This document shows, one piece after another, positions 1 to 15,000 of a DNA stretch of 64,000 bases; position 1 is the first letter of the stretch; the number at the start of each line of letters is the position of its first letter. A model generated the notes under the pieces. It saw nothing but the letters and a program-made list of their open reading frames with translations. It did no database searches and was not told the DNA's origin. The position numbers were made by a program, and so were the translations under genes. The DNA lies in the NCBI GenBank assembly GCA_023846275.1, contig CM043868.1, positions 12,247,755 through 12,311,754 of the forward strand, read 5' to 3'. Source of the stretch: Vanilla planifolia (lineage: Eukaryota > Streptophyta > Magnoliopsida > Asparagales > Orchidaceae).

Positions 1-91
1 CTTTTGGTAATTGTGACAACATATTTTTTGTTTGAAGTCTATTATTTTTTGTGTTCTGATAATTAGTTGACTATTAAATTATAATGTGCAG

Positions 92-3000
92 GTCAGTTGA
101 TTGTTTTCGTTTAGGCTGGCCAATGAGGGCGGATGCTGATTTCTTTTGCCAACCTAGAAAATATGTATCTGATAAAAATGAAGTAAGCTTGCTCTTCAAG
201 ATAATTTATTACAGTTTGTGTTTGCTGTTCATTCTGCTAGATTTACTGGTGCTTATTTATTTATTTATTCTTGTCCTCTGATGGGTGTGTTGATAAAAGC
301 ACTTTTTATTTGTGCATAAACACAGTTATTCATGATACACTTTTCTGTTTCTTTGGGCAGGAAATTTTGATAACTGGTCGAGATAGATGGATTGGAAAGA
401 CTAATTTTGTTGAGATCCGTTCATTTTGGCATATATTTCGAAGTTTTGATAGGCTGTGGACTTTTTTCATCCTTGCATTGCAGGTTCCTTTATTTATATG
501 CTGAATTTTTTAAATATAAGATATTTCAAATATCACATCGAATTATCTTTATCTTATAGGTCATGATCATACTTGCTTGGAATGGAGGCTCACTAGGAGA
601 TATCTTTGATGATGGAGTCTTTAAAAAGGTCTCGAGCATTTTCATAACTGCTGCTGTGTTGAAACTGGGACAAGGTAAGTGAGAGAATAATTATGATCCT
701 CTTTTCTATTCTGCTTTTACGGAATGTTCTGCAAGTTTATTATATTATATGGTTGTAGCTCTATAGAAGGGAAATTTTTTTTTGAAGTAATGTCTGAAAT
801 TTTAGTTTTCTCACTAGATTATTGAAAGTTGTATAAACTTTTATTTTGTTGATACATACTTGTTTGTGTTGGCTTTTCTAAATTATGGAAGCTTTGTTTC
901 GAAGATTTCTTGAAAACTTGGATATCATGGTTTTTGTTTTTGTAAATGGTGCTTAATGCAAAATCTACTATAGAGTATGTATACTTTTGTATCATCACAA
1001 TATGGGTTATGCACTTGTGTGCAAACTGATTTTTCCATTGTTGTTAGAGTTGATTTCTTTAGTTTTCACACACACCCGACCGACTTGAATAAAGTATTCC
1101 ACAATGATTTTAAGGCTCCTAATTTTAGCAATATCTATATTTTTGTGTTCTATTTTATTTATGTTTTGTTTTTTTAATCTTTTTATATCATGTTGTTTGT
1201 TTGATTATACCTGATGATTATTTTCAAAACCTAATCTTGATGATTGTTATTAATACTTAAAAATATGTAAAATGACTACTAATTACATGCCTTCAAGAGG
1301 TTGTTTCTTGAAAAAGGCTCAGATCTTTCTTAGACGCAAGTATAAAGCTATTACCCATACCATGTGTTCCTGATGACGTTGTTTCACTTCTTTTGTTATG
1401 CATGTTTTAATTAAAATGTTGTGTTCTGAGTGCCCTTTTTTGCAGCTGTACTTGATGTCATTCTTAGCTGGAAGGCAAGAAGGAGCATGTCTTTTATGGT
1501 TAAACTGAGATATATCTTGAAGGTTGTTTCTGCTGCAGCATGGGTAGTAATTTTGCCTGTGACATATGCTTATACCTGGGAAAATCCAACCGGTTTGGCA
1601 AAAGCAATCAAAAGCTGGTTGGGGAATGGTCAAAAGCAACCATCATTGTATATTTTGGCAGTGGTTATATACTTGTCCCCAAACATGCTTTCAGCTTTGT
1701 TATTTCTTTTTCCATTTGTTCGAAGGTTTCTTGAAGGGTCAAACTATAAGATAGTGTTTCTTATGATGTGGTGGTCTCAGGTAATGAGTTTTTTCATCAT
1801 TTACACATTGTCACTGCCACTATAGTAGAATTTTGGGTTCTTCCCTGTGCAAAAAACTTGTTGCTTACGGGATTTTAATCTGCAGCCTAGTCTATTTGTG
1901 GGAAGGGGAATGCATGAAAGTGCATTCTCACTTTTCATGTAAGAATTTTATCTCTTGTATTCTTCCATGCTTTTAGTTGCCGTCTTTACATACTGTTGTT
2001 GTATTTAAATTTTTTTTTTTCACTCAGGTATACAATGTTTTGGGTGATACTTATTTTCACAAAGCTGATATTAAGCTACTATATTGAGGTACATAAAAGA
2101 ACTTGTGATAAGTAATGCTGATATTTATTTTACTGATAACCTTCAAGATGTTCAATGCTTTCTGGCGAATATGCTTTCTCATTAAATTATGCAGATTAAA
2201 CCTCTTGTAAATCCAACAAAGGATATCATGAGAATTCCCATATCTACCTTTAAATGGCATGAGTTCTTTCCGCATGGTAAGTCCAAAGAAATCTTTTCAG
2301 TTCAGACATTTTGTTAATGCTTGATTTAGATTTTTCTTTTTTTGTGTTTCAGCAAAGAATAATATTGGGGTTGTAATTGCACTTTGGGCCCCAATCATTC
2401 TTGTAAGTTTTTTGACTCACTTGAGCTTTTTATTGTTGTATTTCTGCCTTAAAATCATTTGCATAAGCTAAGCTATTGTTTATGGCAGGTTTATTTCATG
2501 GATACACAAATCTGGTATGCAATATTTGCCACATTAGTTGGAGGTATTTATGGTGCCTATCGTCGTCTTGGTGAGGTTGGTAGTGATTTTTGTTTCTCAT
2601 TCATGTTATTATTTCCTAAAAACTTCTCATTCTCTTTAATGTTGATCCCTGAAGATTGGTTGTGTAATGGAAATTTGTGTATGCAACTTTTTGGGAATCC
2701 TATCTCGTTGAATAACATGCATTTTATTTGATCGGCGTTGTTAAAATTTGTTAAGATGGATTAGAAACACTGGCATGGGACCTGCATGTTGCAACTCGTA
2801 ACGTTCTGGAGTGCCAAACGGCTTGGCTGACCTCTGCTGTGCCAAATGGTGTTCCAGTGCAGCCTATCCATAAAATTCTTTCTAACAGCATGGGATTTTG
2901 ATTACTAAATTTAAAAATCAAATCTAGAATTCTAGTTTCTAAATAATAATTTGTCAAATAAAGTTATTGAGAAGCAAGCAAATTTCTTCCTCACTAGCAA

Positions 3001-6000
3001 TTGCCCACAGTACTTTTCTATGACTCGAAGGCCTGTGTCAGACAGAATGTTGGCAATAAGCTATGCACAATTTTTTGAACTGTTACTTGGTGCTTGTCTT
3101 CCTGACGTATTTGTTTTCTTATCATTCATGGATGGCTATGGCAGTAGACTACATGGCTGTGTTTTTGACATCATATGACTGCCCTTATACATTTTGGTTA
3201 GGCAGGATGGATCTGGTTTCAAGTAGTCTGTAAAAGTTTTTAATATCCTTAATAGCTTTGAAATTTTTGGTCAACAATGATTCTAAATTTTTTGAATATT
3301 TGAATTTCTGTGTTACTGCATTATTTGACTGTTCTGGCAGGAGTATTTATACTTTGAGCTTTTGTGTATTTGTTTATCCTATGAGCATGCAATGTATTTT
3401 TGGGGAATAACTGTAATTCTAATCTATTTAGAGTCTTGCAATGTATTTTTATACTCTTGTTATCTATTCAAAACAGATACGGACTTTGGGAATGTTAAGG
3501 TCTCGATTTCAATCACTGCCGAAAGCTTTCAATTCCAAGCTCATTCCAAATGAAAATTCTGAATCATCAGAAGTGAAGGGTCTAAAAGCTTCTTTATCTC
3601 GTAGATTTTCGAAGGTTTGAGATCTTTCATTGTGGAGCTTTTGGGTTCTTTCACGGAATTTCGTAAATGTCCTCTGCTTGATTGTTATTTAAAAATTAAT
3701 ATTTACTAAAATTGCCTTGGTTGAAGTTGCACTTATGCTTTATCAGGTACCTCTTAGCAATATGGAGGAGACTGCGAAGTTTGCTCAAATGTGGAATAAG
3801 ATAATCTTAAGTTTCCGAGATGAAGATCTAATTAACAACAGGTTTCTGATATTCACTACACTAGAGAATATTCAGCTTAACTATTCATCATCATAGTAAA
3901 AAAAATCAGTATTCTTTCCTTAATTACGTTTCCTTATTACTTCTTTAAATTATGCTCCCTTGTTCTTTGTTCTACTTTGTTATTTGATTACTTTTATTGA
4001 AAGGATTCATTATCTAAAAACACAAATATTGTAATAAAAATCTGATGCACTATATACTTGAAAGAGTTCTTTTTTCTGGGGAATAGGAATGGAAACCTTT
4101 TTTGATGCCCTGAGTTATTTTGGGGATGCAAAAAATAAAAGGTTTCATTCTTCTTTGTGAATGTGAACGAATACTTTTTATCCTGAAATAAGCAGGCTAA
4201 ATGGTATGGTGTTCTTGTTCCAAGATGCCAAATTGTATAAATGGTAATTGCTATAAAATCTAATTTGAGCAAAGGCTCTTTGTGAAAAAGTTAAGGTTCT
4301 AAAGAAGTGTTCTTTGATAAAAACTTTTTAAAAGTATTTTTCGAGGAGAAACAAATTTTCAAATATTCAAATGGAGTTTAACATTTTAATTAAAATCTTC
4401 TTTTATGTTTTAACAACAATAGTTGAGTTGGACAATCTTATGAAAAATTACTTGTAAATAATTTCTTAGAATTGGCTTCTTTTTATAAGCTTTTCGAAAC
4501 TGAGCTTTTTGCTAGCAACTTTTATGTTGTAATTGTTGTGTCAAATGAGCAATTAACCTCACCTAACAAATGATTGTATTTAATTTTCAATCATTCTTTT
4601 CTTAAAATGAGCCTTTGGATAGAAGGTTAAATGGTGTTTGCTAGTTCAAAATGATCGCTTAACACTTTATATTTATCTCATTGAAACTTTCTAATGTGTT
4701 TTTACTAGCTCAAACTGAATGCATCTTCTCTTAAAGTTTTAAAATTTTAGGTTATTTTTACTTGTTTGTTCTTGATTGAAGAACAATCAACCATGCTACA
4801 TAGAATCGAACCCTTATCTATTCTATAAGTCTTCCCTTTGTAATAGAAATATCATCATTGCTGATGGATCTCCAATAGTCATGGCACTCAAGTGCACAAC
4901 ATTTGAAGCCTTTATCTAACCTTTAAAGACATATTCGATGTCTCTAAGCTCGCATCAACTCTTCTTTTCATAATCCACCTACAAAAAAGTTAACTTGCGT
5001 AGTTGATTTAAGGAGCATGCTTCATGGATGCATTCTAAAACACGGGATCTTTCTTCAATTCATTAGAAATTTAATGTCTAATCTAGATGAGAACATATTT
5101 TTCTCTTATTTAAAATTTTATTCTTCAGAGATTTTCGTAGTGATTTTTGCGAACTTGTCAAGCACTATCATATTTCCTGTCATTTAAATAATCAAAGAGC
5201 TTCCAAACATTTTTTAATCATTAATGTACTTTAAGGTTGGAATTATTAAAGAGTTGAAGCGGTTCTATCACTTTAAGCAGCATGCTTTGTGGATGCATTC
5301 TAAAACATGGGATTTTTCCTTCGATTCAGTCAATTCTAATTCATTTGTACTTTATTATTTCATTTTAGGTTACAAAATACTCTTTTTTTTTTATCTAGAT
5401 AAGAATATATTTGTCCCTTATTTAAAATTTTAAGAAATTTGTATAGTGATTTTTGCAAACTTGTTGCAATTTTATTTTCTGTCATTTAAATAATCAAAGA
5501 TCTTCCAAACATTGTTTTAATTATTAATTTACTGTGGGTTCTAGTAGAAAAGTCAAATGTTACATTCAAAAGTGGTTCGTGATGCTCATTATGATTGTAT
5601 TTGAGCACCATATTTGTTTCACATTAAATAGAAATATAAGGGTGGTTTAATTTTTTAAACTCTTCGTTAAACAGTTTGCCATTCAATGAATTGGATCTAA
5701 AGTTGTAAAGAGTATTTTATTTCTATTCTTGGAAGTTTTGTAAAAATTAGAAGGAATTATTTGTTGATCTTGTGCCAACAAACCTTAATAGTATGGGTTA
5801 GTTTAAAGAAACATCATTGTTTTTGTCTTTCTCAGAATTGTTTCTATACTCGTTTTTTTTTTTGGGAGAAGCTCTTTTCATAGTTGCTAGTCTTTTTTAC
5901 AATATAACCTTTTACAAGAGTCATCCATATGTGTTTTCATAATTTTGACCTGATATCTCGCCTATTATTGGAGTACACTCTTGATTCTTCTAAGCAAGAA

Positions 6001-9000
6001 GCATGAGTTTTGTATTCTCACATCACAACTAAGATTACATTCTATTGATTTATAAATAGAAGTCAAAATCTTTAGGTTAAATTTTCTACGTAGATGAAGT
6101 TTTAATATCAAAATTATGAATTTTCTCATACAAGTATTATATCATAAAACGTAGCAATGTTGTTGACTACTAATTCAAGGAATATGCTAAATATTGAAGA
6201 GGAATGTTTTTTTTTGGTTTAACATTGGATAAAAAATCTCATACATAATGTTGAAATTTGATTTTTCATTTTTGATTTTTTTCTTAATGATTATAAATGA
6301 TTGCATTTAAATTTCAATAATGCTATCATACATTATGCTTCTATTCAATAAAATTGGTTGAAAATGATTTTTTTTTTGAGAACATGTTGAAAATAAAGCT
6401 ATTGAAAAGGGATATTTTATGTGAATGAAAAATGAGAAGTTATAAATATTGTTCAGTGTAGTTGGTGTGTTTGAGTTTGAATCGAAAAAGTGTTCTGAAA
6501 AGTCATACCAAATAAAATTTATATGAAAGTATGGTCTAGTTAGGTTTGATGAGTATTAAGCAATTATCGACTAAGTATTGGGGAGTGTTGTTTTATTTGG
6601 ATTTTTTTTAAGTCCAACATAATACATGGTATATTAGATACATATTGAGCAAGTATTAGTGTATTTAAGTGTTAGATACATGCCCCATATGGATTTATAT
6701 AGTCACAAGTTATGTACGACTTTATGGAAGAGCATATGGGAACAAGTTTTAGAATTGTGAACTATGCTAAGGCATTACAGTACAAAGTTATATCTCCTAT
6801 AAAATTACCAAGCTGAATATTGAAGTCGATAATGATCTAGATTATGCTAGTTACCTCAGAGAAAGAAGATCTACATTTGATTATTGCACCTTCTTGCTAG
6901 GAACCTTAGATGGGTCTGAAGCAAAGTGCACTGCTTAGATCTTTATTTTCAATATCATGGCTGAAAATGTCGAAGTGGATCAAGAGGGGGGACCATGAGT
7001 ATGTTGTGAGAAGTGAACAATCCTTGTTGATTGCAATCATCCATAGAATCACACCAAGCATATTGAATAAGTTTGACACTTCATACTTGAGAAATGTGAT
7101 TAGGATGTTATCATTAATTCTTGCATTCAAATCAACAATTTGCTCGCCGACGTGTTAATCAGCAGATCACAGCTGTTGCTTTTTTAGGAGTTCCATAGCA
7201 AGGTGATTGATATCCTCTCATTAAAGGGGACTCACAGCTGTTGAGATTTTAGGAGTTCATCAGCAAGGTGATTGATATCCTCTCATTAAAGGGGATTGTT
7301 GAAACATGCAAACCATTAGTTAAAGCCTTTGATTAGGCTGATTGAATTATTTGAAAATGGATTACTTTATATGTGTATCTGATGTACTATAATCACCAAT
7401 ATTATTTCAGCCATGTGAATATGAATGCAATCATTTTTTTTCTACTTAATCGTATTGTACTTTGCTAGTATTTCCTGTCTAATCTTCCTTTCACTAACAG
7501 GGAGATGAATTTGTTACTTGTTCCACATTCAGCTGACCAAGATTTGAAGTTAGTCCAGTGGCCTCCATTTTTGCTTGCTAGCAAGGTTCCTCTGTTTCTA
7601 TGTATTCTTTATTTGCACGGGTATGTTGGTAACTTGCAATTTTAAATTCAAACATTACAACTTATGACAGATTCCAATTGCACTTGATATGGCAAAAGAT
7701 TCTAGAGGCAAAGATAAAGATTTGAACAAAAGACTTCTTTCTGATAATTACATGGCTTGTGCTGTGCAAGAGTGTTATTTGTCTTTCAAGAACATTATAA
7801 CATACCTAGTGACTGGTTCACGTGAGAAAGAGTAAGCATTGTTAATACTGCTACCTTGTTACTTGCTGGCTTGTGAAGTTGCCGTTGCAGTTTTTTTTTT
7901 TTTTTAAATTATTTGACAATTGTATTTCTTTTGTTTTTGTTGAACTCAGAATTATCGAGAACATCTTTGAAAAAGTTGATAAGCTAATACTTGAGGGCAC
8001 ATTGATAAAGGATTTGAAGATGAATGCTCTTCCTGCTCTTAGCAACAAGTTTGTTGATTTGATAAACATTTTGGTAGAACTTTAACTTAAGAGGACTCAA
8101 GTATCCGTTTGTAAATAGATTTTAAAAGAAAACTGCTAAGGATGTGACACTTTTGCTTTTTGCAGATGGAAAACAAGCAAGAATATAAAGATCAAGTGGT
8201 TCTTCTTTTCCAAGATATGTTAGAAGTCGTGACCAGGGACATTATGGTAGAACAGTTTTCAGGGTATGACTAATTGACTACTCTGACTCCCCCACTCCCT
8301 ACCTCCCCAAAGCAATACAAAAATTTCCATAAATCAAATGCTCAACTGATTAAAATTTTTGAGGGGCTTGCCTAAAGCTAATAACAAAAGTAAACCCTAT
8401 ATGCTATCGTTTTCCACTAGTTTATTAATGGATTTTATTGTATCCTTTTCTTGAATCTCTGCTAATGGAATAGAAAATTGCTTCTCACATACATCTGTAT
8501 TCTAATCGCTAACAAATATCTGTATAATGAAAAGCAAAGTCTATGTTATATAATGCAGTTCAGACTGAGTGTTTCTTTGTTGTGTATCAATAAGACCATC
8601 ATCCAAGTGTAAACAGCTTAGTAATTGCATTTGCCATCATTATCAAATTTTTTACATGCTGCATCAATATTTATTGATATATAAATCTTTTGGAAAGAAA
8701 GCTGAAGTGGAACTATCAAAAACATAGGCCTATGTTGGAAAAAAGGTTCATAATATGTCAGTGTAATATTGATAGAGATGGATTACAAGCTGTACTACCT
8801 CCAAGGAAAGTTAGGAAATCAGAACCATCTAAGTGAAGCAAAAACTATCAGATTTTGAATTATATTTTATGATTTAAAAAAATATTTGCATATTTTTTTT
8901 TTGAAAAAACAAGGTTTTCCTTTTATTAATAGGCAGGATACAGAAGTGAAATACTTAACCTAATCCTTAAAACATGTTCAAAATAAAATATTGCCATTGT

Positions 9001-12000
9001 TCACGATACAATGCAGGTGGCAGTTAAAGTCCCAAGTTTTACTGTCAAATATTTAGGTGAATGTGCGGCCTAAGGATTGGCTTTTCTTAACCTTGGATAA
9101 TAAATAATAAGACCATAGCTTAGATAGAGATACCTCTTCCCAACTATTTTGATCTTAGTGCAAGCCAATGTTCTACTACATATGGTGTAACTTTTCTAAG
9201 GTTCAATGCTAGTGTTTTTTGCTAAAACAATTGTTTGGCATCAACATTTAGAGGTGTGCTTTGCTTCATAGTCTACAAATCATCTTAATGTATGGTGGAG
9301 ACCTTTGGTAGGGGCAATTCATCTTTTCCGAAGCCCAAAGAAGTTTCATTTAGGATTGTCTAGAACCTTCATTTTATTCTCATTACAAGTTTATATATCA
9401 TATGCTAAATGGTCATAACTTATCTTTTATAGAGGAAAAATTATGAAACTATAAACCATACATTTAAAAAGAAAACAATATTATATCTTAATTGAGAAAA
9501 TTACCCTAAATATCTTAAATTCTATTGAATGATCATACTGCATGGTTAAAATTTCCTTTTGACTGCTTGTTTTGCTTGGTTAGTATTAAGACAATCTCCA
9601 AATTCATTCCATTAGTTGTGCTGTCCTTGCAATCGATTTTTGGGACTTTTTCTTCTGGCAGTTATCCAGATTCAAGCCATGGAGTTTCTTATGGGTGGCC
9701 AGGAGACATGTTACTCTCAGATAAACAAGCTCAGTTATTTGCATCTGTGGGGGCAATTAGATTTCCTTTGCCTGAATCAATTGATTGGACTGAAAAAGTA
9801 TTGTGCTATCTGTATTGGATTGTAGCATTTTATATCAATGTAGGATTATGTATGATGGTCATTTTTTTATTCCAGTTAAAAAGGCTGATTCTTCTACTCA
9901 CCGAGAAGGAGTCGGCAATGGATGTTCCAGCCAACCTAGAGGCTAAACGGCGAATTTCTTTTTTCACTAATTCTCTATTTATGAACATGCCTAATGCTCC
10001 AAAAGTTCGGACTATGCTCTCATTCTCGTAAGTTGTAGCAATCCATCCAACATACTAAATGTTATTTGTAATGAATAATATCTACATTTGTTTTTATAAT
10101 TTTTTAATACCTTATCAAACAAACTTATGGAAATGCATCTATTGTTCGTATCACCTTTTTTATATAATAATTTATTTCTATAGTTTCTAGTTGATCATTT
10201 CCATGGATTTATATTTTTGCTATTAACTTGGTGCATCTGGAAATAGTAACATATTAATCTTTATCAGGAATTGTAAAATTATCTTATGCATTTAGTGATT
10301 TTTCTTTCTTTTTCATGCTCATCTTGCTGTTGATTCCTTGCTTGCTGATATTTCCATTCTTCCTTACTTTCCTGTCACCTTGTTGTTGCATTCAGAGGTT
10401 ATTTTTGCATATACTTTAAGAAATCATATTTATGACCCCCATTTTTGGTTTTGTTTTGAATTAACTGTATTACATTGTTTAAAAGAATTATTTCTTTTAG
10501 CTCTTATGAACTGGTTTACTAAGATTCTAGTTCCTTTATGGCTTCTAACCTCTTTTTCATCAGTGTTTTGACTCCGTATTACAATGAGGATGTTCTTTTT
10601 TCTTTGCCTCATCTAGAGGAGGAAAACGAAGATGGAGTTTCTATCCTTTTCTATTTGCAAAAGATATATCCAGGTATTTAGTCTTTTATTCTAGATGTGG
10701 CTTTTCTCTGGCACCTTTAGGATAATTGTTGTATGTCATTATTTAATCGTATAGATGAATGGAAAAATTTCCTTGAACGCGTAAATCGGGAGTCGGAAGA
10801 AGAACTCAAATCCGATGATGAACTAAAGGAGAAGCTTCAACTTTGGGCATCTTATCGGGGACAAACTCTAACTCGTACTGGTATTGATTTTGTGAATTAT
10901 TTTTAATTTAAATGCTTTTATTTTTTTTTGTTGTTCTTGACTTCAAAATTTTAGATCGTTTTGTGCTTATTTGCCTCTATGTATTGGACAGTTAGGGGTA
11001 TGATGTATTATCGAAAAGCTTTAGAGCTTCAATCTTTTCTTGACATGGCCAAGGATGAAGGTACTTGATATGCTTATATCCTCTGCTTTTAGAATTGTTA
11101 TACTCTTGACATGCCTCCATTTTTTCATGCATGCTTTTAACCTTGTTATAATGCTTATTTTAGATCTTATGAAAGGCTATAAAGCATTAGAGTCAGCTCT
11201 AGAGGAACAGTCAAGTGGAAGGTCTTTGTGGGCCCAATGTCAAGCTGTTGCTGATATGAAATTCACCTATGTGGTATCTTGCCAGCAATATGGAGTCCAA
11301 AAACGTTCTGGCCAACAACAGGCACAAGATATTCTTAGGCTTATGATAAAGTAAGTATAATTTTCTCTTGAAAACATGGTTTCATTGTAGAATTACTCAT
11401 GAAAACGTATGCATAATGGGAGAGTAACACTCATGAAAACTTACCTCACGAGCTTTCATAGAGGACAACTACTTGTAAATAGGTCGTTTAATCTTTACTT
11501 ACAATTTTGAAGCTTGGGTATACTGTTCTAGTATTGTATTTGTTTGTAATTCACAAGTTCAACTTAATGTTTATAGAAAGAATGTTTGGATTACAAAATC
11601 ATCAATGTCATGTATTTAATATTTTGAAAGTGGAATAGAGCTTTTGAAATGTGAACAAATGACATACACAAAACCAAATATTCCTAAAAGTTGTATGAGC
11701 AGATTATGAGAAACTTGTATGTCTCAAAGAAATAGTTTATGCATGGAATTCTTATGAAATGTAAAGCAATTATGAGATGTGTTGTATTTCTAAATTTATG
11801 AGGATTTGTTTTGATTTCCTTATGAAATATTCTAATATCATATAGTATATTCTGATTTTATGTTTTTGATTTGATATTTTATTTATGTAGAAAATTTAAT
11901 AGATTGTTTTTCTCTCAATTATCAAATAAAATCTCATCTAGAAAAGGGGTTAATTCTATGTTTTTAGACACTGGACTAAATTTCATATTCTCAACCATAT

Positions 12001-15000
12001 GGTATCTAGGTTAAACTTCATTCAACCTCCTTCATCTTTGGCTTCCATCATGAAGAATATGCCAGTAAGGTTTCACGATTTAGAAGAGCAATGTTGTTGC
12101 TCTCAAGTCTTTGTCATGCGCTTGTCCTTGTACTCATCTTCTTCATTAAGGAAAGATCTTATCCCTCATTGTCATCCTCTAATTGCTTGAGCTAAGCTCT
12201 TTCTCTTCGATCATGAGTAGTTATGTGAGATTATCTTCTTCTTCTTAGTCCTTTACAATGAATGTTTTGTCTTCTTATATAAAGAGAAAACTTGAAGAAT
12301 CTTCTACACATTTTGAGACCTAAATCAATCCTTTTATTGTGAAATACTAGATAACAATAGAGAGATTCAGTTCTTCCTTCATAATATCCAAAGTCATTTC
12401 AAATTATGGAAACACAAGCTCCAACTCTAGTAGAATGTTAGATGACAATCAAATCTTCATTACGTGACACAGACTTAGTGGAAATAATCCTCTAATGATC
12501 TTAGTTATTGATGATGTTCATATATGACAAATTTAAGGATGACTACTAAAATAATACATCTACAATGAAACAAAAAACTCAAAGTTCAAAAGTTGGAAGG
12601 TAAAAACAATATAATTATGTTATAGTTGATTAATTTCATGACCAACAAGACAAGAATTTTTTTAATGGAACAATAAGAGAGTATTCTACATGATTTGTGG
12701 CAATGAGATTTGATCATAACTTAGTATTTTAACACACTTGTCATTGGCAACAAGTGGACTTGTGAAGAATACTCATGGAGATGTCTCAAAGATGGAATCA
12801 AGTACAAATAAATTGTAGAAAAGAAATGAGCACAAATTTTTATTTGGGTTCAACAAAAACCTCGATGAAGTTTGAGGAAGAATTCATGGGATTTTTCATC
12901 AAAGGCCTTGTGTTGACACCTCAAAAAAATGGTGTAGCAAAAAAAAAAAAAAAAAAATCTCCTAAGGATAGCTTGATGCATCATGTTCTCTACATGTGTA
13001 CAAAAACAATATTTGGGTGATGCCACACTTAGCACAATCTATCTAATTAATAAAATGCTCCCTTGAGTCTTAATTTTCCAAATTTGATGTTAAATTCTAC
13101 TTAAAAGCATATCTAACAACCCATCTCATATCGTTCATTTCTTTCAAGATGTTGAGATGTTCTGCATTTGTACACATCCATATCTAACTTCATGGAAAAC
13201 TTAACCCTAGAGTTTTTAAGTGTATTTTGTTGTACTCTTCTCATTGAAAGTGGTCTAAATGTTATTCTCTAGTTACAAAGAAATTCTATAATTCAATAGA
13301 TGTTTCATTCTTTGAATATTAACTATAGGGTTTCTGTACAAAAATTAGTACTCAAAATATTTCCCACACCTCATTAATTTTGGTCAACCAAGTAGTCATC
13401 TATTCCTATTTACCAAAACGAATTGAACAATTCATTTATTCCATAACTTAAATCACCTGTCGCTCTTCTTCTTTAAGAACTATTCATCCAAGTTTTAACT
13501 AGAAACTTCCAAATCTTCATTTCTTATATACTACTCAATCTAAGAATAAAAAGATTTTATTAATGTTCTTGATGGAAAATGAACCAAAAGGAGATAAACA
13601 CGTATCTCTTGAGCAAATCAAAAAATTGTATTTCGATTTAAGATCAAAAGTTTCACAAGATAATTCTATTCTTGAATCTTTTAAAGGTAGTGGCTTATTA
13701 TTATGGTGAGAAAAAGTGTTAAGGAATGCATAAAGGGCACAATATATATCTTTATGTTATGTTAAGCTATATCTGATTAATACATAGCATTTGTGACAAA
13801 TTTGAATCATATATAGATTCCTAAATACATATAAGAAGCTTTGAGATTTGGAATGGAAGATTGCTATTGAAGAAGAGATCTATACACTAGAGAAGAATAG
13901 GACATGGAAGAATTTCTTGCTTGAAAGCATCTTGCAGATTACAAATGGATCTTCATAGTTTAAATACAAAAGAGATGAAAGTGTTGATTGATTGAAGGCT
14001 TAACTTGTGTCAAAAGGATTCACATAATCTTGTGAAATCAATCATGAAGAATCCTTTCTTATGATAGACAACTTGTACATTGTTTAAGTTCTCGTATATC
14101 TGAATGTAAATTTTGATGTCATTCAACCAATTAGATGTCAAGAGTGTTTTTTTCAATAAAGACTTAGTAGAAGAAATGTACATGAGTATTCCTCTTGGAT
14201 TTGAGACACATGACATAATTATCAAAGCTTGCTAACTTAATATAGACTTAAATAATTCCCAAGGGTTTGGTTTAATAGATTTACATGAGTGATTAAGCAT
14301 TATGGGGATATTTATAATGTCGATGGATCACATTTTCTTAACACTCATCTAAAGACAGGGTTGTCATTTCTTATCATATATGTTAATGGTATTATTTAGT
14401 AAGTGATTATATAAATAGGAGATCAACATTTTCAAGCCTATTTTCAAAGTGTTTAAAATAAAAAATTTAAGAAGACTTAGATACTTTCTCTAAATGAAAA
14501 TAAATTGGTCAAATCAAAAGAAATATGCTCTAGATATTTTGAAAGAAGCAAGAATGTTTGGATGCAAGTGAGTAAATACCCCTATGGATTAAAAAAATAA
14601 ATTAGGAGCCAAAGATGATAGTGCATGAGTTAATAAAGGTAACTATTAAAGACTTACGAGAAAACTTGTATATTTATCTTACACATGATATTGATTTCTT
14701 TGTTAGTATGGTGAATTAGTTTATGAACAATCCAAATGAACACATATAGGTGGTCTATAGGATTCTAAGATACTTAAAATTAATACTAAAAAGTGGTTTG
14801 TACTTTAGAAAGTCACTATGTCATTATGTTGAGATATTAAGATATATAATGATGTTAACTAGGTTTGGATCAATAAAAGATTAAAGAAGCAATCTGCGTG
14901 GGTAATTTTGTTATATAGCAAAGTAAGAAATAAGCTACTATGTCATTAAGCCAGAGTAGTGATACATGACAAAATATGCAATACATCGTTATGGACAAAA

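Larger units (their letters stand above)
3842..7500 (+). other. Callose synthase intron, 3.66 kb, with copia debris
   Basis: It lies between the exon ending with an Arg codon split AG/G (…DEDLINNR) and the EMNLLLVP exon. Contents are an ordinary AT-rich stretch (3842-5000), an imperfect direct duplication (5001-5540), further unassigned AT-rich sequence, and a decayed copia pol tail (about 6650-7330). Expansion by insertion is the simplest reading of its length. Confidence 0.85.

Noticed and set aside
6910-7158. 82-codon open frame as a gene in the intron
   Set aside because: It overlaps copia RNase H landmarks that are read across other frames. The open frame is chance.
8880-9060. LINE 3' end (antisense, poly-T then TTTTCCTTTTATTAATAG)
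   Set aside because: Suggestive only. No RT or RNase H landmark was found to its right.
9525-10031. 168-codon frame as an independent gene
   Set aside because: Same reason: two callose synthase exons read through the 78-nt intron.
12775-13020. 81-codon open frame with a lysine run
   Set aside because: It is the integrase segment of the dead copia element (TPQKNGVA), with the lysines coming from an expanded A run.
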